This document shows positions 38,101 to 46,264 of a stretch of 64,000 bases of DNA, in pieces. The translations under genes were made by a program, and so were the position numbers. The stretch is from Tunturibacter empetritectus (lineage in GTDB: Bacteria > Acidobacteriota > Terriglobia > Terriglobales > Acidobacteriaceae). The notes beneath the pieces were generated by a model. It made no database searches and was not told where the DNA came from. It worked only from the letters and a program-made list of their open reading frames with translations. The stretch's first letter is position 1; the number at the start of each line of letters is the position of its first letter. The stretch is from the NCBI RefSeq assembly GCF_040358985.1, contig NZ_CP132932.1, forward strand, positions 3,410,001 through 3,474,000, read 5' to 3'.

Positions 38101-38792
38101 ACAATGGTCTAACCGACGGCCTGGGCTCGTTGCTAAGCGCCCCGTACTTCCCTCTGCCCAACTGGGAAAACCTCGACTGGGGCCTCTCGCAGATCAACCT
38201 GAATCACAGCTTCACTGCAAGCATCATCTATGACCTGCCCTTCGGCAAGGGCAAAGCGTTCGGAAGCAATATGGGTACTGTCGGTGACACCCTTATCGGC
38301 AACTGGCAGGTCACGCTGATTGAAAGAATCTCCTCAGGGTTCCCGGTTCCTCTGATCGACAGCAGCAACCAGTCGGGCGCTGGCTTCAATGCCGGTGGCA
38401 ACGGCAACAACTACAACCGGCCCGACCAGATTCCCGGTTGCAATACGCACGCAAGTCACAGTGCACCCAACTACCTATGGATCAACCCTAAGTGCTTCGC
38501 CTTCCCGGCTGCTGGCGAACTTGGCGATGCCAATCGTGTTCCCGTCTCGGGACCCGACTTCGTCAACACGGACTTCTCACTCATCAAGCAATTTCGCCTT
38601 CCTCGGGAGATGGGCTTGAACTTCCGCGCTGAATTCTTCAACCTGTTCAATCATCCGCAATACGGATCGCCAATCGCCGACATCAACTTCGCTGCACCGC
38701 CTCAGGGCCAGGTCTCCGATTCCTTCGGAAAAGTAACCTCAACCGTCAACAATCCGCGCTTAATACAACTGGCCCTCAAGCTGAATTTCTAA
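35184..38792 (+). CDS. Oar-like TonB-dependent outer-membrane receptor
   Basis: A 1202-residue protein. A signal peptide (LLFLVICVLALAIPPALHAQA) follows a 25-residue N-terminus. Next come a carboxypeptidase-regulatory-like domain (residues about 38-130, AVGSFSGNVLDKSGSSISGA), a plug with VITSQQVSQLPLNGRDFVQL, and a large beta barrel ending RLIQLALKLNF with a C-terminal Phe. Acidobacteria carry many such receptors for import of large glycans or peptides. No substrate-binding or hydrolase gene is adjacent. A terminator follows. Confidence 0.93.
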   Translation: MKLTMVGATCPKSVAGPADTKSHKLLFLVICVLALAIPPALHAQAVGSFSGNVLDKSGSSISGATVKATSQATGLSRDTKTDSAGHYLIPLLPVDTYTVRVDMQGFQSTESRNLKLDVDQARELDFSIATATVVTSVTVSGDAVTAETNNPSLGQVITSQQVSQLPLNGRDFVQLATLTAGATAETNPNSFFTSGTDSEVAARGSFSLSVGGSRPNSTDWLLDGVDNNELTAGGIGVFSSIDDIAEFKVLTYSYSAEYGSRAGPTVLVTTKSGTNNFHGSLFEFVRNTAFDAKGDFDTTTPKFNLNQFGGSIGGPILHNKLFFFVDGEQKYQRQGITFTGVVPSLAMRNGDFSADAFGKPAPTGLGIANPNVFGSSNPYFQCDASGNPITANPDGSQAPGTNCSKIPQNLINSAGQGLLDIYPAPNASGSGYNYVNEPVRILNETKFDVRLDETLTANDNLFGRFSYDQAFSFAPGGAPTLAEANAFGSNENLVNHARNVGIGWSHVFAATTLNQASFGYDRIFNYINSLGNSSCGSALLGIPNADLGCSASGTPLAGGAYSQGVVSVLPTSGYWALGDRGYSPFQGGTNIFSFKDDLDLIRGKHDIHVGIDLRANQMNVGTEAFSSGFLLPGATGNFSGFTCPKDASSACVNAPGDPEADLLMGISGGAIHDQTYDGAVTGRRWKIIRPFVEDDWRIIPSLTLNLGLAWGITTPITEVHNRMANYIPSTGELQIAGQNGVSRSAGINQFGGAYEPRLGLAWKVAGSDKTVLRAGFGIYHDSVWSQGAQGLWQNPPNLGETDQFAGAGCAFATSYCATHGQTPSGTFYLSTGFAVPPTPPTVGNFEGTFYYQPRNFQPGRVRQYNVNVERQLPGDVLLTAGYAGAVGGHILVSGNDLNVSSPSACVGTSSYTLGCLPGGAPYIAPYNLPFNAILLFGDVGKTHYNSLQIKAETKTPKHGLYALIAYTYSKTYDNGLTDGLGSLLSAPYFPLPNWENLDWGLSQINLNHSFTASIIYDLPFGKGKAFGSNMGTVGDTLIGNWQVTLIERISSGFPVPLIDSSNQSGAGFNAGGNGNNYNRPDQIPGCNTHASHSAPNYLWINPKCFAFPAAGELGDANRVPVSGPDFVNTDFSLIKQFRLPREMGLNFRAEFFNLFNHPQYGSPIADINFAAPPQGQVSDSFGKVTSTVNNPRLIQLALKLNF

Positions 38793-38828
38793 AACGCACA
38801 GGCCTGCACGGAATTAATCCGTATCCGC

Positions 38829-38869
38829 AAGGGAGAGAGTGTCAGTCCCGAACTGACGCTCTCTTCCTT
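38829..38869 (+). terminator. Intrinsic terminator after the Oar-like receptor
   Basis: AGAGAGTGTCAGT (38834-38846) pairs with ACTGACGCTCTCT (38852-38864) with one G-T pair; AAGG/CCTT extends it. The T tract is weak. Confidence 0.65.
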
Positions 38870-38924
38870 GCGATTGGTGTAAGAGCCGGCGTTTGTCGAT
38901 GCCGGAATGCGCTTGGCGACTACA

Positions 38925-39680
38925 TCACCACGGAATCACACCTTCTGTGCGGGAGAAGGTGCCCGTCGGGCCATCCGCGCCAAGAAGCGCGAGGCGCACC
39001 GGCTCGCGAGCACCCTCCTCGACAGTTCCCGTGCCTGCATAGTTGTTCAGGTTCGTCTTGATGAAGCCCGGGGAACAGGCGTTGACCTTGATCCCGGTCG
39101 ACTCCAGCTCGATCGCCATGGCGAGCGTCATCGCGTTGAGAGCCGTCTTGGACGCAGAGTAGCAAGGGCCGAAGATCGAGCGATAGGGGAAGGCCGGATC
39201 CGAGTTTTCCGTCAGCGAGCCCACGCCGCTCGACACGTTGACGATGCGGGCTGCCGGCGCCTCGCGCAGCAGCGGCAGCAGCGCCTGGGTCACGGCGAGC
39301 ACGCCGAACACGTTAGTCTCCCACACCGCGCGCACCTCATCCAGAGACACGTTGCTCGCGCGGGTAAACTTGGCGTACTCTGCGATAGTTTGGCCGGGCA
39401 GCTTACTCGTATTCGAGATGGCCGCGTTGTTGACGAGCACATCGAGGCGGCCAAGCTCCGTTCGGACGCGCTCTGCCGCCGCGGCGATCGAAGCCTGATC
39501 CGTCACGTCGAGCTGGAGCGCGAGAGCGTCTGGCCCAATCTCCTTAGCCGCAGCCTCGCCCCGCTCGAGATTGCGCGACCCGACCAGTACCGTGAAGCCA
39601 TGGGCCACGAGATCCTTTGCGATCTGAAGACCAATTCCTTGATTAGCCCCGGTGACCAGGGCGACGGGTTTGTTTTGCAT
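38925..39680 (-). CDS. SDR-family oxidoreductase
   Basis: About 251 residues from the ATG at 39680, directly after GAGGAGAGCAAA. Classical SDR motifs are present: VALVTGANQGIGLQIAKDL (NAD(P) site), DVLVNNAAISN, VNVSSGVGSL and the catalytic YSASK, ending NACSPGFIKTNLNNYAG. It is probably an NADPH-dependent carbonyl reductase. It is divergent from a TetR regulator with two palindromic sites in between, so its expression is probably ligand-controlled. Confidence 0.9.
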   Translation of the reverse strand: MQNKPVALVTGANQGIGLQIAKDLVAHGFTVLVGSRNLERGEAAAKEIGPDALALQLDVTDQASIAAAAERVRTELGRLDVLVNNAAISNTSKLPGQTIAEYAKFTRASNVSLDEVRAVWETNVFGVLAVTQALLPLLREAPAARIVNVSSGVGSLTENSDPAFPYRSIFGPCYSASKTALNAMTLAMAIELESTGIKVNACSPGFIKTNLNNYAGTGTVEEGAREPVRLALLGADGPTGTFSRTEGVIPW

Positions 39681-39691
39681 TTTGCTCTCCT

Positions 39692-39741
39692 CATGTTGTT
39701 TTGCTGACATGTTGTGTTGCGGACATGTTGTGTGTTGCTGA
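39692..39741. repeat. Three-unit tandem repeat in the SDR leader
   Basis: Units CATGTTGTTTTGCTGA, CATGTTGTGTTGCGGA and CATGTTGTGTGTTGCTGA (16, 16 and 18 bp) follow each other without gaps, between the operators and the SDR ribosome site. Confidence 0.8.
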
Positions 39742-39767
39742 CATCCTGCTATGCTTGAAAGACAACC

Positions 39768-39805
39768 GGAACCATGTTCCATATAGTAAACGGAACATTG
39801 TTCCG
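39768..39805. promoter_or_regulatory. Two palindromic operators in the SDR/TetR divergent region
   Basis: GGAAC-CAT-GTTCC at 39768-39780 and CGGAAC-ATT-GTTCCG at 39791-39805 have the same half-site and a 3-bp centre. Their centres are 24 bp apart. They are the likely binding sites of the adjacent TetR protein, which would control both directions. Confidence 0.75.
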
Positions 39806-39821
39806 ATTGCAAGGCCTGCAT

Positions 39822-40505
39822 ATGAAAAAAAAAGTCATAGAACGAACGCACGACCAGAAGCCTGAAGACGCCACGCCTCGCCCCATGCGTGCCGATGCAC
39901 AGCGCAAGATGGCTTCACTGCTCCAGGCAGCGATGGAGGTCTTTCGAAAGTCAGGAGTAGACGCACCAGTCCGTGAGATTGCGGAGAAGGCAGGCGTCGG
40001 CCTGGGCACGGTCTACCGTCACTTCCCGCAGCGCTCGGATCTCATCAAGGCCGTCTTTCAGACCCACGTGGATGCCTGCGCGGATGCGGCCTATGTCCTC
40101 GCGGGCAAGTACGAGCCCGGTGAGGCATTGGCTCGCTGGATGCAACGCTTCGTGGACTTTATCTCTACCAAGCGAGGGCTTGCAGCAGCGCTCCACTCAG
40201 GCGATCCGGCCTACAGCGCTCTGCCGGGTTACTTCAATAAACGCCTCATGCCGGCACTCAAAACTTTGCTCGAAGCGGCCGTTGCAGCGGGAGAAGTGCG
40301 CCCGGGTATTGAAGCCGGCGATCTGCTGCGAGCAGTCGCAACCCTATGCCGCGGATCTCACGACGAAGAGCCCGTCTATGCACGAAAAATGGTCGAACTG
40401 CTGGTGGATGGCCTGCGTTACGGAGCGAGCAAGCAAACCGGCACGCGTCCAGAAACCCGACGGAGACGATCTGGTAGTTCTGCAAAGTCGGCCCCTCGAA
40501 CTTGA
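39822..40505 (+). CDS. TetR-family transcriptional regulator
   Basis: About 227 residues from the ATG at 39822 (MKKKVIERTHDQKPED). An in-frame ATG at 39774 lies inside the first operator and is unlikely. The helix-turn-helix is clear: SLLQAAMEVFRKSGVDAPVREIAEKAGVGLGTVYRHFPQRSDL. The ligand domain spans residues about 95-205 (numbering from 39822). The last 22 residues (TGTRPETRRRRSGSSAKSAP..) are unlike a TetR end and lie over an antisense coding-like stretch, suggesting that the 3' end has been altered. Confidence 0.88.
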   Translation: MKKKVIERTHDQKPEDATPRPMRADAQRKMASLLQAAMEVFRKSGVDAPVREIAEKAGVGLGTVYRHFPQRSDLIKAVFQTHVDACADAAYVLAGKYEPGEALARWMQRFVDFISTKRGLAAALHSGDPAYSALPGYFNKRLMPALKTLLEAAVAAGEVRPGIEAGDLLRAVATLCRGSHDEEPVYARKMVELLVDGLRYGASKQTGTRPETRRRRSGSSAKSAPRT

Positions 40506-40563
40506 TATGTAGGTAAGCCGGAAGCCGGGAGATATCCTCCGCAAGCGGGATCTGCTCTTCCAT
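40440..40563 (-). pseudogene. Possible gene remnant antisense to the tetR 3' end
   Basis: Read on the minus strand from the ATG at 40563, the first 42 residues (MEEQIPLAEDISRLPAYLHI, then KFEGPTLQNYQIVSVGFLDA) look like genuine protein with normal codon choice. Further on, the frame enters the antisense of tetR and loses that character. It has no ribosome site and no family match that I recognise. It may be a leftover of a deleted gene. Confidence 0.25.
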
Positions 40564-40610
40564 TTGGCCTTGGGCCAGGACAACAATCAAAACAACGAAA
40601 GGGATGTTAA

Positions 40611-40651
40611 AAAGGAAACCCACGCAGCGCGGTGGGGGCTGTTGCGTGGGT
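40611..40651 (-). terminator. Intrinsic terminator, minus strand
   Basis: ACCCACGCA (40618-40626) pairs with TGCGTGGGT (40643-40651). On the minus strand TTTCCTTTTT follows. It lies 100 bases after the HugZ-like gene, which it probably terminates. Confidence 0.65.
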
Positions 40652-40750
40652 ATTCCAGTAAAGCAACGAAGTGGGTGGACTTCGTTATGACTGACTCAAC
40701 CCGAAGGGAGTCTTGCCACTCATTAAACATAAAGGGAAAGGGGATAGGAG

Positions 40751-41557
40751 TCAATAGGCATTTGTGGGCAGAGTGCTCTTCTGACGGGCTTCTTTGACCA
40801 TCTCGACCAAAATGGAACGTGTGTCGCCAGCCGTCTTCGCCTCACGTAAAAAAGTGATGCGCGCACCCTTGACTCCTGCCGACGTAACAGCCCGAACATG
40901 GAACCCTAGCCGGTCGACCGAGGTCATCGTCGCCGAGTCGGCTTCGAGTTGGGCGTGTGTCTTCGTCAGCAGAACGAGCGCGTCGCCGTGATCGGCGTTC
41001 ATGTGGTCCAGAATGCCCTGCGCTGCCCCGGCAAGGGGGTCAGGAGAGGCTGAGGCGTAGTCCGCCGCAGTTACCCAACCCATGACGCCAAAGCCACCAA
41101 CGTAGTACACGTCTATCGGTTCCAGACGGAAGAAGGAGAAGTCGGTGAAGTCCACCCAGTAGTGACTGTTCGGGTGGGCCTTCAGGTAGAGCTCGCGAGC
41201 CCCCGCCCTCTCCTTCTCAACGATCTGGTGGACCGCTCCCACCAGGGTGACTCGTGCCGCGCCAAGCACGTCGCCATCGACGGCCGGCTGCGTGACGAAG
41301 AGGCTGGCGCGTGGGTCCCCCTTCAGGTTCTGGGTGTGCATCGCCATCGTGCTGATCAGGAACAGGGGCCGGCCCCCAGCGTCGAGCGCATACGGCATCA
41401 GCGAGCCGAAAGGAAAGCCCGGTTGCTTGCGGGAGACGGTCGAAAGCGTGGCAACGCTGGCTTGGTGAAGCAGCGTGCGGGCGCGTTCAGCGTGGCTGGG
41501 CTCAGCCACCGACGGCTGCGGGTTAGGGTTGATTGGTGCTGCGTGCTGATTCGACAT
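40751..41557 (-). CDS. HugZ-like FMN-binding split-barrel protein
   Basis: About 268 residues from the ATG at 41557, preceded by AGGA. The N-terminal part is a pyridoxamine-phosphate-oxidase-like split barrel (ASVATLSTVSRKQPGFPFGS; DPRASLFVTQP; RVTLVGAVHQI). The C-terminal 90 residues form a DUF2470/HugZ-type domain with GILDHMNADHGDAL. This combination is typical of heme-utilisation HugZ proteins and related flavin or heme-binding proteins. No heme-uptake genes are adjacent, so the role is inferred from family only. Confidence 0.82.
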   Translation of the reverse strand: MSNQHAAPINPNPQPSVAEPSHAERARTLLHQASVATLSTVSRKQPGFPFGSLMPYALDAGGRPLFLISTMAMHTQNLKGDPRASLFVTQPAVDGDVLGAARVTLVGAVHQIVEKERAGARELYLKAHPNSHYWVDFTDFSFFRLEPIDVYYVGGFGVMGWVTAADYASASPDPLAGAAQGILDHMNADHGDALVLLTKTHAQLEADSATMTSVDRLGFHVRAVTSAGVKGARITFLREAKTAGDTRSILVEMVKEARQKSTLPTNAY

Positions 41558-41686
41558 AGATCCTGCTTCACTCTCTCGGGTACTGCTTTCCTTGAGACTT
41601 ATTTGATGGTGAATCACGGCTCAAAGGAAACCGGTTCTTGGGAGAATCTGGTTCCTGACGGGAGAGGAAAAATAAAGTGCTGAAAC

Positions 41687-41838
41687 GTGGCGTATCTTTC
41701 GTGATCGGAAATCGTGGTGTTTTCAGCCAGCATTTCACCACCATCTCACCACGTTGCACCATCCAAAACACCACGTTTTGGCACCACGATTTCGCACAAA
41801 CCCCTGCAAAAACGCATGCGCCACCACGCAGAAAAAAA
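41687..41838. repeat. CCACG-rich intergenic repeat, copy B
   Basis: It aligns with the copy at 3134-3290: GTGGCGT start, TGGTGTTT 28 bases later, CACCACGTTGCACCATCCAA, then ACCACG words and a final CCACCACGCAGAAAAAA. The 3' end lies about 16 bases from the end of pckG, so a role as a transcript end or processing site is possible. Confidence 0.6.
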
Positions 41839-41853
41839 CCGTACCGGGAGCTC

Positions 41854-43701
41854 CTAAAGTCTGCAGATTAGGAGCTCCCGCTCGTAGATCATCTCGGGAG
41901 GAAGGTGGTCGTGGAGCAGCAGGAAGAGCTCCTCATGTCCCATGACCTCCTGTCTCCACTGCGCCCTGTCCACGGTCTGAAGCACATCGAAGGTCGCGCG
42001 CGGAAACTCCAGCCCCTTCCAGTTGATGTCGTCGAAGTGGGGCGTCCAGCCAATGGGGGTCTCCTTGCCCAGCGCGCGGCCCCGCACCCGATCCACAATC
42101 CACTTGAGAACACGCATGTTTTCACTATACCCGGGCCAGAGGAACTGCCCGTCAGGACCCTTGCGGAACCAGTTGACATGGAACACCCGAGGCGTAGCCG
42201 AGAGGTTGCGCTGCATCTTAAGCCAGTGCCGGAAGTAGTCGCCCATGTGGTATCCGCAGAAGGGCAGCATGGCCATAGGATCGCGCCGCACCTTGCCGAT
42301 GGCGCCGCCCGCTGCAGCAGTGGTCTCCGACCCCATCGTAGCCCCGATGTAAACACCCGCCGACCAGTTAAACGCCTGATAGACAAGAGGCATGGTGGTA
42401 GGCCGACGGCCACCGAAGATGAACGCGGAGATGGGAACCCCATTGGGATTCTCCCAGTCAGGGTCGATAGTAGGACACTGCGAAGCAGGCGCGGTGAAGC
42501 GTCCGTTTGGATGTGCGGCAGGGGTGCCGGTCTCCTTTGCGATGGCCGGGGTCCAGCGATTACCGCGCCAATCAATGAGTTCGGCGGGTGGGGTGTCGGT
42601 CATGCCCTCCCACCAGACGCCACCCTCGGGGGTGAGCGCAACGTTGGTGAAGATGGTGTTCTTGGCCAGGGTGGCCATTGCGTTGGGGTTAGTCTTCGTG
42701 CTGGTGCCAGGCGCGACTCCGAAGAAGCCGGCCTCGGGATTGATGGCGCGAAGCTGACCATCCTTGTCGGGCTTGATCCAGGCGATATCGTCGCCTACGG
42801 TCCAGACCTTCCAGCCCTCGAAACCGGCGGGTGGGATCATCATGGCGAAGTTAGTCTTGCCGCAGGCGCTGGGGAAGGCAGCAGCGACGTAGGTCTTCTC
42901 GGTGGTGCCGTCGGGACGCTTGGGCGATTCAACGCCGACAATCAACATGTGCTCGGCCATCCAACCTTCGTCGCGGGCGATGTTGGAGGCGATGCGGAGG
43001 GCAAAGCACTTTTTGCCTAATAAGGCGTTGCCGCCATAACCGCTGCCGTAAGACCAGATCTCGCGGGTCTCGGGGAAGTGGACGATGTACTTTTCATCGT
43101 TGCAGGGCCACGGAACATCTTGCTGGCCGGGGGCGAGAGGCGCGCCGACGGTGTGCATGCAGGGAACCACGCGCTTTTCGTCCTTGTCGATCTCGGCAAA
43201 GACGGGCGCGCCGATGCGAGCCATGATGCGCATGTTGACTACGGCGTAGGCGGAGTCGGTAAGCTGAACGCCGATCTGCGACATGGGCGAGCCGATGGGG
43301 CCCATGGAGTAAGGAAGGACGTACATGGTGCGGCCGCGCATAGCTCCTTTGAAGAGGGCCTTGAGCTTCTTACGCATCACGAAGGGATCTTCCCAGTTAT
43401 TAGTTGGACCCGCGGTGTCCTTCGACAGGGAGCAGATGAAGGTGCGATCTTCGACTCTGGCGACGTCGTTAGGTGCCGAGCGGGCGAGGAAGCAGCCGGG
43501 CCAGAGCTTTTCGTTGAGCTTGGTAAAGGTGCCGGCGTGGACAAGCTGGTTGCAGAGGAAGTCGTACTCCGCCTGCGACCCGTCGATCCAGTGGATGCGG
43601 TCGGGCTGGCAGAGATCGGCCATCTTCTCGACCCAACGGATGAGGTGTTTGTTGGTAGTGGGCGGGGCTGCAATGGCAGTTTCGACGGCTACGGTCTTCA
43701 T
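41854..43701 (-). CDS. pckG: Phosphoenolpyruvate carboxykinase (GTP)
   Basis: A 615-residue enzyme from the ATG at 43701. It converts oxaloacetate and GTP to phosphoenolpyruvate in gluconeogenesis. Motifs include [19 protein letters not shown], the active-site loop [13 protein letters not shown] (near residue 280, specific to the GTP-type class), VGDDIAWI and NWFRKG. Length fits the family. A TTG start nine codons upstream (43728) is possible; GAAGGA lies between the two. Together with pyk in this window it covers both directions of the PEP-pyruvate/oxaloacetate node. Confidence 0.96.
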   Translation of the reverse strand: MKTVAVETAIAAPPTTNKHLIRWVEKMADLCQPDRIHWIDGSQAEYDFLCNQLVHAGTFTKLNEKLWPGCFLARSAPNDVARVEDRTFICSLSKDTAGPTNNWEDPFVMRKKLKALFKGAMRGRTMYVLPYSMGPIGSPMSQIGVQLTDSAYAVVNMRIMARIGAPVFAEIDKDEKRVVPCMHTVGAPLAPGQQDVPWPCNDEKYIVHFPETREIWSYGSGYGGNALLGKKCFALRIASNIARDEGWMAEHMLIVGVESPKRPDGTTEKTYVAAAFPSACGKTNFAMMIPPAGFEGWKVWTVGDDIAWIKPDKDGQLRAINPEAGFFGVAPGTSTKTNPNAMATLAKNTIFTNVALTPEGGVWWEGMTDTPPAELIDWRGNRWTPAIAKETGTPAAHPNGRFTAPASQCPTIDPDWENPNGVPISAFIFGGRRPTTMPLVYQAFNWSAGVYIGATMGSETTAAAGGAIGKVRRDPMAMLPFCGYHMGDYFRHWLKMQRNLSATPRVFHVNWFRKGPDGQFLWPGYSENMRVLKWIVDRVRGRALGKETPIGWTPHFDDINWKGLEFPRATFDVLQTVDRAQWRQEVMGHEELFLLLHDHLPPEMIYERELLICRL

Positions 43702-43960
43702 AAGTGGGCGCAATTCCTTCGGGTACAAGTCTTCGCCTCTACTGTGGGGCTGTCAACCCTCCGTAGATGGTATACGGCGATAAGCGGCCGCAGAAAACGG
43801 AGCTTTGCGTGGAGTGCGCTCGAATTGGTTCATTTTGCATGGGTTGTTGATTTTTGAGGCGATTCAGGTGCGAACCAGTCGCACTTCGATTACCGCGCTG
43901 ATAGACTTAAAGTTCTGCGCTGTGACTTCGCGCTACCAGTTTCCTCAACGCGGCACGACC

Positions 43961-44722
43961 GTGACGAGCAAAAAGGAAGAACAAGACAAAGTGGACCAGC
44001 AGACCAAACAAGCTCTAAAGCATGACCAGTTCGTCGATACCACACAGCATGGCCTTGAGTGGGCCAGCGAAAACCGCCGCTCCGTAATCGCTACCAGTGC
44101 CATTGTCCTTGCGGCGATCCTGGTGGTGGTAGGTGGCTTTCTGATCTATAACAGCCGCGCGAATCAGGCGTCAGTGGCCTTTGGCGCAGCGATGCAGGCC
44201 TATCAGACTCCGCTGGCAGCACCCGGACAGCCGGTGCCTGCGGGGGTGAAGACGTATGCGTCTCCAACGGAACGGGCCAAGGCTGCTAATGATCTTTTCA
44301 TGGGCGTCGCAGACAAATACAGCATGACACCGGACGGCAAGGTGGCTCGCTACTTTGGCGGGCTGACCTATATGGAAGAAGGGCAGAACGGCCCGGCTGA
44401 GAGCACGCTGAAGCAGGTGGCAGGTGGTTGGAATGGGGATCTTGCGGCGCTCGCGAAGCTCTCGCTGGCGCAGCTTTACCGGCAGACAGGGCGCGATTCC
44501 CAGGCCGTGGATATATATAACGAGCTGACTGCAAAGCCAACAACGACGGTACCCTCCGGGCTGGCACAACTACAGCTTGCGGAGCTGTATCAAGCACAGG
44601 GGAAGCCTGAGCTGGCGAAGAAGATCTATGCGCAGTTAAAGGATAAAGACGCTAAGGGCGCGGCGGGGACGCTGGCTGCTCAGAAGCTGAATCCTGCGCC
44701 TGCGGGACCTGCAGGTCAGTAG
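43961..44722 (+). CDS. Membrane-anchored TPR protein, YfgM-like
   Basis: About 253 residues from the GTG at 43961. A polar, charged N-terminus (KKEEQDKVDQQTKQALKHDQ) precedes one membrane helix (SVIATSAIVLAAILVVVGGFLIY, about residues 41-63). Tetratricopeptide-like repeats follow (ALAKLSLAQLYRQTGRDSQA; AQLQLAELYQAQGKPELAKK). This is the layout of YfgM/TPR_21 proteins, which bind periplasmic chaperones and the secretion machinery. The frame extends upstream to 43805 but with poor protein character. Confidence 0.7.
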   Translation: MTSKKEEQDKVDQQTKQALKHDQFVDTTQHGLEWASENRRSVIATSAIVLAAILVVVGGFLIYNSRANQASVAFGAAMQAYQTPLAAPGQPVPAGVKTYASPTERAKAANDLFMGVADKYSMTPDGKVARYFGGLTYMEEGQNGPAESTLKQVAGGWNGDLAALAKLSLAQLYRQTGRDSQAVDIYNELTAKPTTTVPSGLAQLQLAELYQAQGKPELAKKIYAQLKDKDAKGAAGTLAAQKLNPAPAGPAGQ

Positions 44723-44748
44723 CCTGTTAGATACAGATTTGGAAAGAG

Positions 44749-44784
44749 TTCGGGATGCGAGGGCTGTACGCCTTGCATCCCGAA
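44749..44784. terminator. Hairpin between convergent genes
   Basis: TTCGGGATGC and GCATCCCGAA (10-bp arms) with an inner GGC/GCC stem. It lacks a T tract, so it may be a weak or factor-dependent terminator for both convergent genes. Confidence 0.5.
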
Positions 44785-44802
44785 TCTGCGTTAGGGAGTG
44801 GA

Positions 44803-45993
44803 TTAACCGTGGTCTTCGTCGGGAAAGAAGGGCATGCCGTCTCCTGTGGATCTCATTGCTGTCGCGGCGTCGGTTCGCATTCGGGTGAGGATGCTCCACT
44901 GATCGTTTACTTTTGGCGGCGCAACCCAGACCGGGAGTGGTATCCGCAGGTACTCGGATAGGCCGTGAGCGTGAGGTTCGTAGAGAGCACGGATGGTGTG
45001 GAGGCGTTTCGCCGCTGCGGGATCGCCACAGAGTCGGAGCTGATTTTCGCCGAGCGCCTCACAGAGATGGTAGAAGTCTTTGGACGGGAGTCGGTCGGGG
45101 TCGGTTCGAGGCTTCCCTGGGTTGCGTTCGAGGACTTCGAAGACCTCCCCAATGTCGATAAGGGCGTGGCGGGACATGACGAAGGTGAGCTGGGCCTGGC
45201 GGGAATGGCTGCCTTCAATGACCGAGATCAGGAGGGCGCAGGTGTCGAGGATGGAGACAAGGGCAGCCAGCCAACTTTGGGTGTCGTGTTGCGAACGATA
45301 GAAGCAGAGAATGGGGTAGGAGATGTGCGACTCTAGGATCTCGGCGGACCAGCGCTCCCACTCCTCCAGCAGATCGATGAGGGCTTCTTCGCTTCCTTCG
45401 AAGGCGTGGCGCCGAAGGAGTTCGGCGGCATTAGGCGGAGAGCCGGCGCGCGCGTCGAGGAGGGCAACGCTGATCTCGCGATGGGAAAATGCCTGATAGA
45501 GCACAGGTAGATAGCCGATAACGAGGGCAACGAAGCCGAGACCTACGCCCGACTCGAAGATGATGAAGGCGCGAGCGAGAAGACTGTGGGGGACAACGTC
45601 TCCCAAGCCGAGGGTAAAGAGGGTCGTTCCGCTTACGTAAAGGTCGGTGCCGAACTGAGCCAGAGGGCTGTTGGTGTGGGTCATCATGGCGTCACCAAAA
45701 GGGGAATGCATGGAGAAATAAAACATTCCGAAGCCGAAGATGAGAAGAAGCGCCCATAAGAGGAGAAGCAGAAGAAGGGAGAGCGGGCCGTAGATGCTGT
45801 AGATTTGCTCGCGGAGTTTCTTGTTGGCGACGCGTTCGGCCATCAGCACCCAGGGGACCCAGGTGCCGATGAAGAAGATGCGGGTGATTCGAAATCGTCC
45901 GGTGGGGCGGCGTGGAAGGATAATGGTCTGAAAGGCGTCGAGGGCGACTCCCAGGCAAAAGAGCAGACCGGCGATGAATGCGGCGACGTGCAA
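44803..45993 (-). CDS. Two-pore-type potassium channel-like protein
   Basis: A 396-residue protein beginning at a TTG with AGGA eight bases upstream. Four or so membrane helices occupy the N-terminal half. The selectivity-filter segment TTLFTLGLGDVVP (about residues 125-137) has the TxGxGD pattern. The C-terminal 200 residues are cytoplasmic and helical (ISVALLDARAGSPPNAAELL; SHISYPILCFYRSQHDTQSW). This fits an Ion_trans_2 channel with a regulatory tail. Ion selectivity is inferred from the filter only. Confidence 0.8.
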   Translation of the reverse strand: MHVAAFIAGLLFCLGVALDAFQTIILPRRPTGRFRITRIFFIGTWVPWVLMAERVANKKLREQIYSIYGPLSLLLLLLLWALLLIFGFGMFYFSMHSPFGDAMMTHTNSPLAQFGTDLYVSGTTLFTLGLGDVVPHSLLARAFIIFESGVGLGFVALVIGYLPVLYQAFSHREISVALLDARAGSPPNAAELLRRHAFEGSEEALIDLLEEWERWSAEILESHISYPILCFYRSQHDTQSWLAALVSILDTCALLISVIEGSHSRQAQLTFVMSRHALIDIGEVFEVLERNPGKPRTDPDRLPSKDFYHLCEALGENQLRLCGDPAAAKRLHTIRALYEPHAHGLSEYLRIPLPVWVAPPKVNDQWSILTRMRTDAATAMRSTGDGMPFFPDEDHG

Positions 45994-46123
45994 GGTGATG
46001 TCCTTGATTGATTCGGAGTCAGCGTTCTGTCGTAAACCTTACCAGAGACTGAAGTTGCGATTTTGTGTGGATGAAGTCACAGGTTGTTGGTTCGCAGATT
46101 TTCTTTTGCACAGCCTTATCTGT

Positions 46124-46146
46124 GACTCCGCCTGAAAAGCGGAGTC
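46124..46146. other. Short perfect hairpin in an intergenic region
   Basis: GACTCCGC (46124-46131) pairs with GCGGAGTC (46139-46146) around a 7-base loop. There is no T tract on the plus strand. It lies in the 271-bp AT-rich gap before the response regulator. Confidence 0.4.
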
Positions 46147-46264
46147 TAATGTTCAGAGATGAAATCATTGAATTTTGATTCGACAAAAATGCTTTTTGAA
46201 GCCTAGTCTAGGTTTGCCAGGCATGTGAACGCACGCAACCCGAACGATTCGCACGGAGGGCCCC

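Noticed and set aside
39692..39741. CRISPR-like array
   Set aside because: Units directly abut without spacers and there are only three; no cas gene in the window.
41905..43020. 371-residue frame antisense to pckG
   Set aside because: Low-complexity Gly/Val/Asp composition and full overlap with a complete PEP carboxykinase.
43729..46264. Possible replication origin near the G/C flip
   Set aside because: No TTATCCACA-type DnaA box cluster and no dnaA/dnaN/gidA gene in the region; one near-match (TCATCCACA, minus strand, near 46066) is not enough.
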